From Chlorobium sp. (lineage in GTDB: Bacteria > Bacteroidota > Chlorobiia > Chlorobiales > Chlorobiaceae), in NCBI GenBank assembly GCA_005843815.1, contig SZYA01000020.1:1-42571 (forward strand): a stretch of 42,571 bases of DNA, given 5' to 3'. Position 1 is the stretch's first letter. Every line of letters begins with the position of its first letter. Shown here piece after piece: positions 1 to 8,910 of this stretch. The notes beneath the pieces were generated by a model, which had not been told where the DNA came from, did no database searches, and saw nothing but the letters and a program-made list of their open reading frames with translations. The translations under genes and the position numbers were made by a program.

Positions 1-62
1 GCACTCCAGTCCGGAGATGTTTGAAGGTACCTCGTACAACGTACTGGAAACTATGCTATGGC

Positions 63-290
63 TCACGGCTGACTTTTTCTTGCCCATTGTCTTGCATCAA
101 GAACATCCTGATCATTAATACCCAAAGCTTCTAATTTGGCACGCACTGCATCTGCTTGCTGCATACGCACAGGTGTAAGCATGATGCGATTATTCTCAAC
201 TCCCACTTCAAAGTAATCCGTTTCAGGAATTGAGGTTATAATAGATTTTGGCAAGGTCAACTGATTCTTGCGGGTAAGTTTGGCTAACAT
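63..290 (-). CDS. AbrB/SpoVT-type antitoxin
   Basis: This is a 75-residue protein whose N-terminus (MLAKLTRKNQLTLPKSI) is the swapped-hairpin AbrB/MazE/SpoVT DNA-binding fold, with a hydrophobic FEVGVENNRIMLTPV strand and a charged C-terminal helix that would be the toxin-binding tail. Such proteins are usually antitoxins that repress their own operon and neutralise a downstream PIN or MazF-like toxin. The frame is open upstream to 401, but similarity to the family begins at the ATG at 288-290, so that start is chosen; no clear ribosome-binding site precedes it. The partner gene should lie to the left on the same strand and is cut off by the window edge. A GTG overlaps the stop codon (GTGA) and its frame stays open to base 1, but the 20 or so residues seen there do not look like a known toxin start. 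Family call is solid; the toxin is unseen. Confidence 0.8.
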   Translation of the reverse strand: MLAKLTRKNQLTLPKSIITSIPETDYFEVGVENNRIMLTPVRMQQADAVRAKLEALGINDQDVLDARQWARKSQP

Positions 291-612
291 GGCATACACA
301 TCAAAAATAGTAATGAAGTAAGAATATCTTACCAAGAAAAATATTAGTTTACCGAATAGTATTACACCATCGACAAGATCGTTTTCTCGCTCCCCAGACA
401 CTTAGCCTGGCGAGGGAGCAAGGGTATTTCCTGTCGTTGTTGTTGCGGGTGAGCAGGGCGCGGGTAATGCCGTTCTACTCGTGGGAAAGGCTGCGGTCTT
501 TCTTGGCCCTCGTTTTCCTGAGAAAGAAAGCCAGTTTAACATGAATAAGACTGTTGAAATCGTGCCCGGGAAAAAACTACCTCGCCCCATTTTCCGACTG
601 CAAAGGTATAAT
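291..612. other. Gene-free stretch between the antitoxin gene and rplM
   Basis: No convincing gene is visible. An inverted repeat (CTCG 386-389 with CGAG 411-414, and CCAG 394-397 with CTGG 407-410) forms a hairpin upstream of the minus-strand antitoxin gene. An open frame at 402-590 on the minus strand has no recognisable protein features. The stretch probably holds the antitoxin promoter and an older, decayed sequence. Confidence 0.4.
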
Positions 613-641
613 TTGTAGAATTAACCGGAATAATTTACATT
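613..641 (+). promoter_or_regulatory. Possible sigma70-like promoter of the rplM operon
   Basis: TTGTAG (613-618) and TACATT (636-641) are spaced by exactly 17 bases and lie about 55 bases upstream of the rplM start, in AT-rich sequence. The match to consensus is moderate (3 of 6 and 4 of 6), so this is a position-based prediction. Confidence 0.35.
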
Positions 642-695
642 ACCGAACTTTATTTTCCGCAATAGGTACAGTTAATCCATAGTAAGAGTATGAGC

Positions 696-1145
696 ATGAG
701 CAAGACGTTAAGTTTTAAAACATATTCGGCAAAGCCTGCAGAAGTTGACCGCAAATGGTATGTTATTGATGCCGAGGGGCTGATATTGGGCAGAATGGCT
801 TCCGAAATTGCAAAAGTCCTTCGGGGCAAGCACAAGCCACAGTTCACTCCACACATTGATACTGGCGACTTTATTGTGGTAACCAATGCTGAAAAGGTTG
901 TACTGAGCGGCAAAAAACAGGAGCAGAAGAGCTACTTTTCACACTCACATTACCCTGGAGGTGTCAAGTTTGACCATGTTAAAGATTTGCTGAAGAAAAA
1001 ACCGGAAAGAATTGTTGAAAATGCAGTGTGGGGAATGTTGCCACACAACAACCTTGGTCGTCAGCTCTTCAGAAAACTCAAAGTCTATCCTGGTGCAAGT
1101 CACCCGCATATTTCGCAGTCGCCAGTTGAAATGAAAGTAAACTAA
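696..1145 (+). CDS. rplM: 50S ribosomal protein L13
   Basis: L13 is an early-assembling protein of the large ribosomal subunit that binds 23S rRNA. The 149-residue product has the family's usual length and signatures: [16 protein letters not shown] near residue 22, the [18 protein letters not shown] block, and the C-terminal [19 protein letters not shown] motif. Two in-frame ATGs lie six bases apart (690 and 696). The second is chosen because the purine-rich AAGAG at 682-686 is then at a normal distance and the protein begins MSKTLSF as I remember for Chlorobium L13. It is followed after 18 bases by rpsI, the conserved bacterial L13-S9 pair, and the two are almost certainly co-transcribed. 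Confidence 0.97.
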   Translation: MSKTLSFKTYSAKPAEVDRKWYVIDAEGLILGRMASEIAKVLRGKHKPQFTPHIDTGDFIVVTNAEKVVLSGKKQEQKSYFSHSHYPGGVKFDHVKDLLKKKPERIVENAVWGMLPHNNLGRQLFRKLKVYPGASHPHISQSPVEMKVN

Positions 1146-1163
1146 ATTATTAAAGCATTGGGA

Positions 1164-1553
1164 ATGAAAGAGGTAATTGATACAGTAGGTCGCCGTAAAA
1201 CCGCCGTCGCCAGAGCTTTTATGACTCCGGGAAAAGGCAAGGTTATTATCAACAAACGGCCGATTGAAGAGTATTTCAAGGATGAATTCAAACGTCAGCA
1301 GGCACTCAGGCCATTAGCGATTACTGAAAAATCGGAAGAATTTGATATCAGGGTAAATGTTCATGGTGGTGGCATCAGCGGCCAGTCTGGAGCGGTCAGT
1401 CTTGCTATTGCCCGTGCCCTGACCGAATTTGATGAAGCTGCCCGTGCCATCCTTAAAACAGAAAAGCTGTTGACCAGAGACCCCCGCATGGTTGAACGGA
1501 AAAAATTTGGACGCAAGAAAGCCCGCAAACGTTTCCAGTTCTCAAAACGTTAA
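1164..1553 (+). CDS. rpsI: 30S ribosomal protein S9
   Basis: S9 is a small-subunit protein whose basic C-terminal tail reaches the P-site tRNA. The 129-residue product shows the standard N-terminus ([12 protein letters not shown]), the central [12 protein letters not shown] motif near residue 70, and the very basic tail [17 protein letters not shown] ending in the invariant Lys-Arg. The ATG at 1164 is used; a TTG six bases upstream is in frame but less likely. It sits 18 bases after rplM in the usual L13-S9 operon. A 171-base gap with hairpins separates it from rpsB. Confidence 0.97.
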   Translation: MKEVIDTVGRRKTAVARAFMTPGKGKVIINKRPIEEYFKDEFKRQQALRPLAITEKSEEFDIRVNVHGGGISGQSGAVSLAIARALTEFDEAARAILKTEKLLTRDPRMVERKKFGRKKARKRFQFSKR

Positions 1554-1612
1554 TCTGGCGCACTCTTGTTTGTCTTGTACAATTTCAGAACACAACGTCA
1601 CATATCATGACA

Positions 1613-1676
1613 GTCTGGCTGTTTGAGTTCAGACGAAGCTTTCCGGAAGTGTCTGGCGCCTGGCGCCGGATACCGG
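1613..1676 (+). promoter_or_regulatory. Candidate structured leader of rpsB
   Basis: The 171-base gap between rpsI and rpsB contains two consecutive structures. The first pairs GTCTG (1613-1617) with CAGAC (1630-1634). The second is GC-rich: CCGG at 1643-1646 and 1673-1676 flank two GGCGCC palindromes at 1655-1660 and 1662-1667. Neither is followed by a T-run, so they do not look like terminators. Many bacteria regulate rpsB-tsf through a leader RNA bound by S2; whether this is such a leader is inference. Confidence 0.35.
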
Positions 1677-1724
1677 AGAGTAAAGGCATGGTAGAGGAAT
1701 AACTAAATCACAAAAAAGGTCGCT

Positions 1725-2492
1725 ATGTCACATTTCCAGCTTGAAGAGATGCTCCACGCAGGAGTCCACTTTGGTCACCTTGCACGTCGCTGGTGTCCAA
1801 AAATGAAGCCGTACATTTTTATGGAAAAAAACGGTGTTCATATTATTGATTTGCAGAAAACCGTTGTTCTTGCTGATGATGCGCTCAAGGCTCTTGACGC
1901 TATTGCGCAGACTGGCAGGGAGATCATGTTTGTAGGCACCAAGAAACAGGCTAAACACATTATTGCCGAGCAGGCAACACGTGCTGGAATGCCGTATGTC
2001 TGCGAGCGCTGGCTGGGCGGTATGCTTACCAACTTTCAGACTATCCGTCAGAGCATCAGACGCATGAACTCTATTGACAGGATGGCAACTGACGGTACTT
2101 ATGATATGATTACCAAGAAAGAGCGTCTCATGCTTGGTCGTGAGAAAGAGAAGCTTATGAGGATTCTTGGTGGTATTGCCACGATGACAAGGCTCCCTGC
2201 AGCACTCTTTATTGTTGATATCAAGAAAGAACATATTGCTATTAAAGAGGCTCGTTCGCTTGGTATTCCGATTATAGCAATGGTTGATACCAACTGTGAT
2301 CCTGAACTGGTCGATTATGTTATTCCTGCAAATGATGATGCCATTCGCTCAATTCAGCTTATGGTCAAGGCTGTTGCTGATATCGTTATCAAGGCACGCG
2401 AACTGAAAGTCGAAAATGAGGTTATAGCCAAGATGGATGAAGTGGAAGTTGATGTCGATGTTGATGTTGAAAAAGAAGAGATCAGCGAATAA
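1725..2492 (+). CDS. rpsB: 30S ribosomal protein S2
   Basis: S2 is a late-assembling protein of the small ribosomal subunit needed for S1 docking. The 255-residue product contains the family motifs [14 protein letters not shown] [30 protein letters not shown] near residue 68, [13 protein letters not shown] near 95, and the C-terminal [26 protein letters not shown] block. The C-terminus carries an acidic tail with alternating Val-Asp residues ([17 protein letters not shown]), encoded by a short GATGTT-like repeat, beyond the conserved core. It begins at the ATG after a long leader and is followed 33 bases later by tsf, the standard S2/EF-Ts operon. Confidence 0.97.
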   Translation: MSHFQLEEMLHAGVHFGHLARRWCPKMKPYIFMEKNGVHIIDLQKTVVLADDALKALDAIAQTGREIMFVGTKKQAKHIIAEQATRAGMPYVCERWLGGMLTNFQTIRQSIRRMNSIDRMATDGTYDMITKKERLMLGREKEKLMRILGGIATMTRLPAALFIVDIKKEHIAIKEARSLGIPIIAMVDTNCDPELVDYVIPANDDAIRSIQLMVKAVADIVIKARELKVENEVIAKMDEVEVDVDVDVEKEEISE

Positions 2493-2525
2493 TCACCATT
2501 ATATAATATTAAGAGTAAAATTTCA

Positions 2526-3392
2526 ATGAGCCAGACTTCAGCAAAAGATGTAAAAAATCTTCGTGATATAACAGGTGCAGGGATGATGGACTGCAAGAAA
2601 GCCCTTGACGAAACAGGTGGAGATATTGAGCAGGCTATCGATTATCTGCGCAAGAAAGGTGCCGCTTTGGCTGCCAAACGTGCAGACAGGGATGCCAAAG
2701 AGGGAATGGTCAGTATCAAGGTAACAGCGGATCACAAGAGTGGTGTTATTCTTGAACTGAACTGCGAGACCGATTTTGTTGCACGTGGCGATGACTTTAC
2801 AGGATTTACTGCAGCACTTGGCGATCTTGCACTTGCAAACCGCGCCGTTTCACCCGAAGCGCTTCTGCCGCTCACGCTTGGAGAGGCTTATGGTGGAGAA
2901 TCTGTGGACGATGCCATGAAGACCATGACCGGCAAACTGGGTGAAAAGATTAATCTCAGACGGCTTGCTTTTTATGACGCACCGAATGGACTTGTCGAGG
3001 GCTATATTCATCCTGGCGCAAAGCTTGGTGCCATCATTCATATCGATACTGATAAACCGGAAGTTATAAAGGATCTGGCGAGAGATCTTGCCATGCAGGT
3101 AGCTGCTGCTGCGCCAATCGTTGTTGACCGCTCCTGCGTACCAGCCGATTACATTGCAAAAGAGTCCGAAATCTATCGTCAGCAGGCTCTTGAACAGGGT
3201 AAAAAAGAGGAATTTGTTGACAGGATAGTTCTTGGCAAGCTTGAAAAGTACTATCAGGATGTCGTTCTCAGTGAGCAGAGCTTTATCAAGGATGACAAGG
3301 CCAAGGTGTCCGGGGTACTCAGCGATTGTCGAAAAAACCATCAGGCGAAGGTCGAAGTGATTGGATTTGTTCGCTATCAGTTAGGAGAATAA
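2526..3392 (+). CDS. tsf: Translation elongation factor Ts
   Basis: EF-Ts is the nucleotide exchange factor that releases GDP from EF-Tu. The 288-residue product has the N-terminal UBA-like region ([21 protein letters not shown]), the diagnostic [14 protein letters not shown] motif near residue 79, and the second conserved block [16 protein letters not shown] near residue 187 followed by the coiled-coil region. Length is typical. It lies directly downstream of rpsB and ahead of a strong rho-independent terminator, so it is the last gene of that transcription unit. Confidence 0.97.
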   Translation: MSQTSAKDVKNLRDITGAGMMDCKKALDETGGDIEQAIDYLRKKGAALAAKRADRDAKEGMVSIKVTADHKSGVILELNCETDFVARGDDFTGFTAALGDLALANRAVSPEALLPLTLGEAYGGESVDDAMKTMTGKLGEKINLRRLAFYDAPNGLVEGYIHPGAKLGAIIHIDTDKPEVIKDLARDLAMQVAAAAPIVVDRSCVPADYIAKESEIYRQQALEQGKKEEFVDRIVLGKLEKYYQDVVLSEQSFIKDDKAKVSGVLSDCRKNHQAKVEVIGFVRYQLGE

Positions 3393-3397
3393 GAAGT

Positions 3398-3429
3398 AAA
3401 AAAGCCTCGTTGTTCGAGGCTTTTTTTTT
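3398..3429 (+). terminator. Rho-independent terminator after tsf
   Basis: GCCTCG (3404-3409) pairs with CGAGGC (3415-3420) around a TTGTT loop; A-rich flanks extend the stem into a run of nine T (3421-3429). It starts a few bases after the tsf stop codon and separates the rpsB-tsf unit from pyrH. Confidence 0.93.
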
Positions 3430-3483
3430 ACTCATAATTTCTTGCTGCTGTTTTTAATAACACTTTTTTCTGAGGATAAGGAT

Positions 3484-4203
3484 ATGCTCCAGTACAAACG
3501 CATTTTGCTGAAATTAAGTGGTGAAGCGCTGGCTGGCGAGGATGGCTATGGAATTAATTCCGAAATGCTTGAGCGTTATGCTGAGGAGATTAAAGAGGCC
3601 CGCGATATGGGCGCTCAAATTGCGCTGGTGATTGGTGGAGGTAATATTTTTCGAGGGATGTCTGAGGCTGCTGCAAATATGGATCGTGTGCAGGCTGACT
3701 ATATGGGTATGCTTGCCACGGTGATCAACTCACTCGCTTTTCAGGATGCCCTTGAACGTAAAGGGGTCTTTACCCGTCTGCAGACAGCCATAAAAATGGA
3801 GCAGATGGCCGAGCCCTACATCAGGCGTCGGGCTGTTCGTCATCTTGAAAAGGGGCGCGTAGTCATTTTTGGGGCAGGAACAGGTAACCCCTATTTTACA
3901 ACCGACACCGCTGCCTCCTTGAGGGCTATAGAGATTGAGGCAGATATTATCGTGAAAGGTACCAGAGTTGATGGCATCTACGACTCCGATCCTGAAAAAA
4001 ATGCAAACGCCGAACTCTTTCCGCGTATCTCGTACCTTGACGTGATTCGAAAAAATCTTCGGGTGATGGATATGACAGCTATCACTCTCTGCAGTGAGAA
4101 TGCGCTACCCATTGTGGTCATGAACATGAATGAAAAGGGGAATCTCGGCAGGCTGTTGCGTGGCGACAAAATTGGTTCACTTGTTCACGGAGATCTCCCT
4201 TAG
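3484..4203 (+). CDS. pyrH: UMP kinase
   Basis: PyrH phosphorylates UMP to UDP in pyrimidine nucleotide synthesis and belongs to the amino acid kinase fold, unlike eukaryotic UMP/CMP kinases. The 239-residue product shows the N-terminal [11 protein letters not shown] motif, the nucleotide loop [10 protein letters not shown], the [19 protein letters not shown] helix and the [17 protein letters not shown] signature. The ATG at 3484 is preceded by GAGGATAAGGAT; an in-frame upstream start at 3442 would add 14 hydrophobic residues not found in the family. Linkage to rpsB-tsf is common in bacteria, although here a terminator lies between them. Its stop overlaps the recX stop by four bases on the opposite strand. 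Confidence 0.97.
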   Translation: MLQYKRILLKLSGEALAGEDGYGINSEMLERYAEEIKEARDMGAQIALVIGGGNIFRGMSEAAANMDRVQADYMGMLATVINSLAFQDALERKGVFTRLQTAIKMEQMAEPYIRRRAVRHLEKGRVVIFGAGTGNPYFTTDTAASLRAIEIEADIIVKGTRVDGIYDSDPEKNANAELFPRISYLDVIRKNLRVMDMTAITLCSENALPIVVMNMNEKGNLGRLLRGDKIGSLVHGDLP

Positions 4204-4685
4204 CAAGGGTCATCATCATGCTGACTCTGCTCAAAAAAACCTTTGAGTACCTCCTCAATCTCCTGCCAGCCAAATCCCCGGTTACGGAGGAAAAGTGCAA
4301 GCTTTTTCCTTCGCTCCTGTTCAGTTGCTCCCGCCAGTGAAGCAATTTTTTTTTCAGCAGCTTTCCGGCATAGCTCCGCACTCTCATATTCGTTGAGCAG
4401 CTCCTCTATAACGGTATCGTGCACTCCTCTTTTGCGGAGTTCGGCACTCATCACCAATTTGCCTGACGGTTTTCTCCTTGAACGGCTTCGGATCAACTCC
4501 ATACTGAATACTCTGTCGTCAAGAGCCCCCTGTGCGGTCAACTTGTTGAGTACGGGTTCGATGCTCTCAGGCGGATATCCCTTTCTGAGAAGTTTTCGTT
4601 CAAGCTCCTTTCTGCTGTGATTGCGGAAGCTCAGGAGTTTGAGGGCAAACGCAGGCGCAGAGAGTGGTGTTTTGTTCATCATCAT
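4200..4685 (-). CDS. recX: Regulatory protein RecX
   Basis: RecX binds RecA filaments and modulates recombination and the SOS response. The protein has the all-helical RecX repeats: [33 protein letters not shown], then [34 protein letters not shown], and a third repeat near the C-terminus ([18 protein letters not shown]). Starting at the first of three consecutive ATGs (4685) gives 161 residues, the normal RecX size. The frame is open to a GTG at 4841, which would add 52 residues with no family similarity. No clear ribosome-binding site is seen for either. It converges on pyrH with a 4-base overlap of stop codons and diverges from bchV. Confidence 0.88.
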   Translation of the reverse strand: MMMNKTPLSAPAFALKLLSFRNHSRKELERKLLRKGYPPESIEPVLNKLTAQGALDDRVFSMELIRSRSRRKPSGKLVMSAELRKRGVHDTVIEELLNEYESAELCRKAAEKKIASLAGATEQERRKKLALFLRNRGFGWQEIEEVLKGFFEQSQHDDDPC

Positions 4686-4950
4686 CAGAAGGTTCACACT
4701 GTCAGAAATATCTCCGGAAACTGGTGCACCTTGTACCAGATATTGCCCCAATCTAATGTTTCGGCACTCTCTGATCAAGATAAATGTCATTTTTTCAGAG
4801 CAAGAATGCCCTGTTTTGATGATAGATATATGCTCACTCACCGTGTCGCTTTTTCTCTCTCTTCATTTTTGCTATATTCCTGAGCGTTCAATGATAACCG
4901 CATCGGTAGGGTGCCGGGGTATCTTTAAATCAGCCAAGCGTAAATGTCCT

Positions 4951-5424
4951 ATGCCCCGTTACACCCCTGAGCAGCTTGTCAAACGAAATGCCTCCATCTG
5001 GACTGATATTCAGATTATACTTGCCCCAATACAGTTTCTCTTTTTTATTGGAGGTCTGACGGTAACAACTCTCTTTGCTAATGGCCTCTTTATCTCCGGT
5101 TTTTACTGGGTAAGTCTGGCTATTCTTTTTAAAACGCTCTTTTTTGCTCTTCTCTTTATCACAGGGATGTTTTTTGAAAAAGAGGTCTTTGATCAGTGGG
5201 TCTACTCAAAGGAGTTTTTATGGGAGGATATCGGGAGTACTGTTGCTGCGTTTTTTCATCTTCTCTATTTTTTTCTGGCCTGGTTTGGCGCTTCGCAAGA
5301 GGTGCTTCTCTGGGATGCATTCCTGGCTTATGTTACCTACGTGCTTAATGCGTTGCAATATCTGGTGAGGATTATTCTTGAAAAACTCAATGAACGCAAT
5401 CTCAGGATGGATGGCCAGTTATGA
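4951..5424 (+). CDS. bchV: 3-vinyl bacteriochlorophyllide hydratase (BCHF family)
   Basis: Members of the BCHF family hydrate the 3-vinyl group of (bacterio)chlorophyllides, giving the 3-hydroxyethyl group of chlorosome bacteriochlorophylls c, d and e and of the bacteriochlorophyll a precursor. The 157-residue membrane protein has the family start [19 protein letters not shown], several hydrophobic segments, the conserved [16 protein letters not shown] and [12 protein letters not shown] motifs, and a C-terminal [11 protein letters not shown] helix. Green sulfur bacteria have two paralogues, BchF and BchV. I choose BchV because, from memory, bchV of C. tepidum (CT1776) lies close to the RLP gene (CT1772), as here; sequence alone does not settle it. 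The upstream in-frame extension to 4621 runs antisense to recX and is rejected. It overlaps the next gene by four bases (ATGA). Confidence 0.85.
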   Translation: MPRYTPEQLVKRNASIWTDIQIILAPIQFLFFIGGLTVTTLFANGLFISGFYWVSLAILFKTLFFALLFITGMFFEKEVFDQWVYSKEFLWEDIGSTVAAFFHLLYFFLAWFGASQEVLLWDAFLAYVTYVLNALQYLVRIILEKLNERNLRMDGQL

Positions 5425-5639
5425 AATATAGTTTTAAACAACTTTGGAACAGAGCATTCCTGTTTGTAGGGCCTGCTTGGTCTCTTCTGGTCTGCATGAT
5501 CTGGTTTTCTGGTCAATTGGTGACAATGAGCGACAAAATTATTTTTCTCTGTATAGTGATTCCTGGGTTTCTTGTTGTCTACAGCTCCGGATTCTTTATT
5601 GAGGGGTGGCACGAAAAGAAAAAAAGAGAGCGGAGTTGA
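5421..5639 (+). CDS. Small membrane protein, translationally coupled to bchV
   Basis: I do not recognise this 72-residue protein. It has two predicted membrane helices, around residues 10-32 ([20 protein letters not shown]) and 40-62 ([20 protein letters not shown]), and a basic C-terminal tail (HEKKKRERS). Its ATG overlaps the bchV stop codon in an ATGA arrangement, so translation is probably coupled to the hydratase. That suggests a partner or anchoring role in the same step of pigment synthesis, but this is inference from position. Its coding frame is clean and unlikely to be spurious. Confidence 0.7.
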   Translation: MKYSFKQLWNRAFLFVGPAWSLLVCMIWFSGQLVTMSDKIIFLCIVIPGFLVVYSSGFFIEGWHEKKKRERS

Positions 5640-5717
5640 CTGGTCATTGCCTCTTTGCATCTCCCTATTTTTTATTAATCAACATACCGGTTTTCGGTGT
5701 GAGAAGTATAATCTGTT

Positions 5718-7838
5718 ATGCAGAACCTTTGGAACGACGCTGATCTTCAACGCTCCCTGCAGGAGCAATGCACTACTACACCGGAGATGCAGTCTGAACT
5801 TGCTGAGCTGGTCTATGCATCTCGTCTTCTTGGCCGTGAGAGTTCGCTGGTGATGCACGGAGGAGGCAATACCTCGGTCAAATGTGAATTGGTCGATATG
5901 GTTGGCAATCGATCGGAGGCGCTGCTGATCAAAGGAAGTGGGGTTGATTTGAGCCGGGTTACCGGTCGCGACTATACCCCCCTCCGGCTGGTGCCTCTGC
6001 GGAAACTCGTTGAGCTCTTTACCCACAACGACCGCATAAGCGAAGAGGCGCTTCAGCGGTTATCCACCAAAGAGTTCAAGCATCTTCTGCTGTTGAACAT
6101 GTTCAGCCTCACCGACCACATGGCGGAGAAGAGATTGACTCCATCGATAGAGACGCTGCTTCATGCTTTTCTGCCCCACAGGTATATTCTTCATACCCAT
6201 TCGTTTGCGCTTCTCACGCTCAGTAACCAGCCGGATGGAGTCAGGCTCTGCCGCGAAACGCTCGGCGATAGTTTTGGCTCGGTGGCCTATATCAAGCCGG
6301 GACTTGGCCTTGCCCGCTCTGCCGCCAGCGTGTACGAGGCTGATGTTGATATAAAGGGGTTGGTGCTACAGAAACATGGTCTTGTGACCTTTGGGGCAAC
6401 AGCTCAAGAGGCTTACAGCAGGATGATTGATGCGGTTACTTTACTTGAACAGCGTATAGCGCTGGCTGGCAGGAAAAGCTTCACATCGGTATCCTTGCCA
6501 ACTACAATTGCTTCCGTCGAAGTTGCAGCTCCTGTTATCAGGGGTGCCTGCGTTGATGAAAAGGCTCCAGGCACCCGCGAGTACCATCAATTCATCCTCG
6601 ATTTTCGCACCTCTGCCGATATTCTTGAGTATGTTAACAGTCAGGCTCTTCTTACCATAAGTCAAAAGGGTGCCATGACGCCTGACTTTATAGTACGGAC
6701 AAAGAACAGGCCACTCGTTCTTCCTGCGCCGGACGCGGGAGATATACCTGCTTTCAAGGCTGCGGTTCATGAGGCTGTGCAACGATATCGTCAGGAGTAT
6801 GTTGACTATTTTAATACCCAGCAGGCTGCTGCGGCAATGCCGGTAACCATGCTTGATCCACTCCCCCGAGTGGTGCTGGTCCCCGGTCTTGGACTTTTCG
6901 GCCTTGGAAAAACCGCAGAATCTGCTGCAGTCAATGCGGATATAGCAACATGCACGGCCTCGGCCATTCTTGATGCCGAGTCACTGGGCATCTTTGAGAC
7001 TATCAGTGACCGTGAGGTGTTTGAGATAGAGTATTGGGATATGGAACAGGCCAAGATGACCAAGGTGCATCACGATGTTTTTGCCGGTAAAGTTGTTATG
7101 GTAACCGGAGCGGCGAGTGGTATTGGTCTGGCGACAGCCAAAGCATTCAGGCAGAAAGGGGCTGAACTCGTTCTTCTCGATCTTACCCGTGAGGCGCTCG
7201 ACAAGGCGGCTGAGTCGCTTGGTGGCAATGTGCTTGCTCTCACCTGTGACGTTACATCACGCACCGACATCCGAGCGGCATTTGATGCCACCTGTCGAAA
7301 ATTTGGTGGCTTGGATATTCTTGTCTCCAATGTTGGGGTGGCTATTCAGGGGCGCATTGGAGAAGTTTCCGATGACCTGCTTCGCAAAAGTTTTGAGATA
7401 AACTTTTTTTCACATCAGTCAATAGCGCAGGATGCGGTAAGAGTGATGAAACTGCAGGGGACGGGGGGAGTGCTGCTCTTCAATGTTTCAAAACAGGCGG
7501 TCAACCCCGGCCCGGACTTTGGCCCTTATGGTCTGGCCAAAGCGGCGACTCTTTTTCTTGTGCGTCAATATGCGCTTGATCATGGGCGAGACGGGATCCG
7601 TTCAAACGGCATTAATGCCGATCGTATTCGCACTGGCCTGCTTACCGAAGAGATGATCAAGACTCGCTCTGCCGCTCGTGGTCTGAGTGAGAGGGAGTAT
7701 ATGGCCGGAAACCTGTTACAGCTTGAGGTGACCGCTGAAGATGTGGCAGAGGCCTTTGTGCATCTTGCCCTTGAAACCAGAACAACAGGTTCAATTACCA
7801 CGGTGGATGGCGGCAACATTGCGGCCGCCCTTCGTTGA
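5718..7838 (+). CDS. Class II aldolase / short-chain dehydrogenase fusion
   Basis: The 706-residue protein joins two enzymes. Residues about 25-250 form a class II (zinc) aldolase/adducin domain with GGGNTSVK near 48, the metal-binding HTH at 159-161 and a further His in QKHGLVTFG at 220. Residues about 455-706 form an SDR with the Rossmann motif VTGAASGIG near 463, the NVG motif near 538 and the catalytic YGLAK at 604-608 with a Ser near 591. The same architecture occurs in rhamnulose-1-phosphate aldolase/alcohol dehydrogenase proteins, which cleave a ketose phosphate to DHAP and an aldehyde and reduce or oxidise the aldehyde. The true substrate is unknown here. It starts 78 bases after the small membrane gene and precedes the LsrF-like aldolase and the RLP, so it probably belongs to the same pathway. 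No rhamnose isomerase or kinase is nearby. Confidence 0.88.
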   Translation: MQNLWNDADLQRSLQEQCTTTPEMQSELAELVYASRLLGRESSLVMHGGGNTSVKCELVDMVGNRSEALLIKGSGVDLSRVTGRDYTPLRLVPLRKLVELFTHNDRISEEALQRLSTKEFKHLLLLNMFSLTDHMAEKRLTPSIETLLHAFLPHRYILHTHSFALLTLSNQPDGVRLCRETLGDSFGSVAYIKPGLGLARSAASVYEADVDIKGLVLQKHGLVTFGATAQEAYSRMIDAVTLLEQRIALAGRKSFTSVSLPTTIASVEVAAPVIRGACVDEKAPGTREYHQFILDFRTSADILEYVNSQALLTISQKGAMTPDFIVRTKNRPLVLPAPDAGDIPAFKAAVHEAVQRYRQEYVDYFNTQQAAAAMPVTMLDPLPRVVLVPGLGLFGLGKTAESAAVNADIATCTASAILDAESLGIFETISDREVFEIEYWDMEQAKMTKVHHDVFAGKVVMVTGAASGIGLATAKAFRQKGAELVLLDLTREALDKAAESLGGNVLALTCDVTSRTDIRAAFDATCRKFGGLDILVSNVGVAIQGRIGEVSDDLLRKSFEINFFSHQSIAQDAVRVMKLQGTGGVLLFNVSKQAVNPGPDFGPYGLAKAATLFLVRQYALDHGRDGIRSNGINADRIRTGLLTEEMIKTRSAARGLSEREYMAGNLLQLEVTAEDVAEAFVHLALETRTTGSITTVDGGNIAAALR

Positions 7839-7892
7839 GAGAGATCATTACCAGATAAACAATTACAACTGAAACAGAGGAGATTGAGCGAC

Positions 7893-8774
7893 ATGGCTGA
7901 ATACGATAAAGACAAACAGGCAAAAGAGTATTACCTCGACACCCCGATTAACAACTATGGATTTTTTCTCAAGGGAGCCCACTCTCTTGACTGGGGAATG
8001 AAGAATCGCCTCTCACGAATATTTCGGCCTGATACGGGCAAAACGGTGATGCTTGCTATTGATCATGGCTATTTTCAGGGCCCGACCACCGGCCTTGAGC
8101 GCCCCGATGTGAACATTGTGCCACTTATGCCTTACGCCGATGCAATCATGCTGACTCGCGGTATTTTGCGAACAACAGTTCCGCCAACCCTTACCAAAGC
8201 TGTTGTGATGCGCTGCAGTGGAGGGCCCAGTATTCTCAAGGAGCTCTCTGATGAAGAGCTTGCGGTTGATATTGAGGATGCCATTCGCATGAATGTGGCA
8301 GCCATAACCCTTCAGATATTTGTTGGCGGCGAATATGAGACCCGTTCCATTCATAACATGACCAGACTTGTCGATATGGGTCTTCGTTATGGCATTCCTA
8401 CCATGGCGGTGACTGCTGTCGGCAAGGATATGGTGCGCGATGCCAAATATTTCAGACTTGCCTGCCGGATGGCAGCCGAGCTTGGAGCACAGATTGTTAA
8501 AACCTATTATGTGCCAGAAGATTTCGATACCATTATCGCATCATGCCCTGTGCCGATTGTCATGGCCGGGGGCAAGAAGCTTCCCGAACTTGATGCGCTT
8601 ACCATGTCATGGAATGCCATTAATGAGGGCGCTTCGGGTGTCGATATGGGGCGCAACATTTTCCAGAGTGATTTTCCAGTGGCCATGATGAAAGCGGTTA
8701 ACAAAGTTGTCCATGAGCATTTTGATCCGCAACAGGCGTTTGACTACTTCAATTCCATTAAGGCAGAGGGATAG
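7893..8774 (+). CDS. LsrF-like class I (Schiff-base) aldolase/thiolase
   Basis: This is a 293-residue DeoC/FbaB/LsrF-type TIM barrel. It has [15 protein letters not shown] near residue 55, which resembles the substrate loop of archaeal-type fructose-bisphosphate aldolases and LsrF, and the strand end QIVKTYY with Lys203 as expected Schiff-base lysine; the E. coli LsrF lysine has, as I remember, the same number. LsrF transfers an acetyl group from 3-hydroxy-5-phosphonooxypentane-2,4-dione to CoA in AI-2 degradation. No other lsr gene is seen, so that activity should not be assumed. The ATG at 7893 follows AGAGGAGA; a TTG at 7884 is in frame but less likely. The gene lies 54 bases after the aldolase/SDR fusion and precedes the RLP gene across a 136-base gap with a hairpin. 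Confidence 0.85.
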   Translation: MAEYDKDKQAKEYYLDTPINNYGFFLKGAHSLDWGMKNRLSRIFRPDTGKTVMLAIDHGYFQGPTTGLERPDVNIVPLMPYADAIMLTRGILRTTVPPTLTKAVVMRCSGGPSILKELSDEELAVDIEDAIRMNVAAITLQIFVGGEYETRSIHNMTRLVDMGLRYGIPTMAVTAVGKDMVRDAKYFRLACRMAAELGAQIVKTYYVPEDFDTIIASCPVPIVMAGGKKLPELDALTMSWNAINEGASGVDMGRNIFQSDFPVAMMKAVNKVVHEHFDPQQAFDYFNSIKAEG

Positions 8775-8785
8775 GCGGCGACGGA

Positions 8786-8815
8786 GGTCTGCTCTTGTGG
8801 CAGGAGAGGCAGACC
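8786..8815 (+). promoter_or_regulatory. Hairpin between the LsrF-like and RLP genes
   Basis: GGTCTGC (8786-8792) and GCAGACC (8809-8815) are perfect inverted repeats with a 16-base loop, starting 12 bases after the stop codon. There is no T-run after it, so it may be an RNA-processing or stability element that adjusts expression of the downstream RLP gene, or a weak terminator. Confidence 0.4.
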
Positions 8816-8910
8816 CCACAGAAGTACAATTATTGGAGTCTTGTTTTATTAATAAGTACCCTTGAACAAGTTGAGGCTGGCTGAAGCACAGGGGAGTATG
8901 ATGTTTTTCA

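Noticed and set aside
402..590. Minus-strand open frame of 62 codons
   Set aside because: Low-complexity, no ribosome-binding site, no family features; it lies in the non-coding stretch before rplM.
2403..2492. Short tandem repeat at the end of rpsB as a mobile or regulatory repeat
   Set aside because: It simply encodes the acidic Val-Asp tail of S2 and has no flanking duplications.
4621..4950. N-terminal extension of bchV
   Set aside because: It runs antisense to recX, lacks similarity to BCHF proteins, and the family start MPRYTPEQL is at 4951.
7893..8774. AI-2 (lsr) catabolism operon
   Set aside because: Only the LsrF-like gene is present; no LsrK, LsrG, LsrR or transporter genes are seen.
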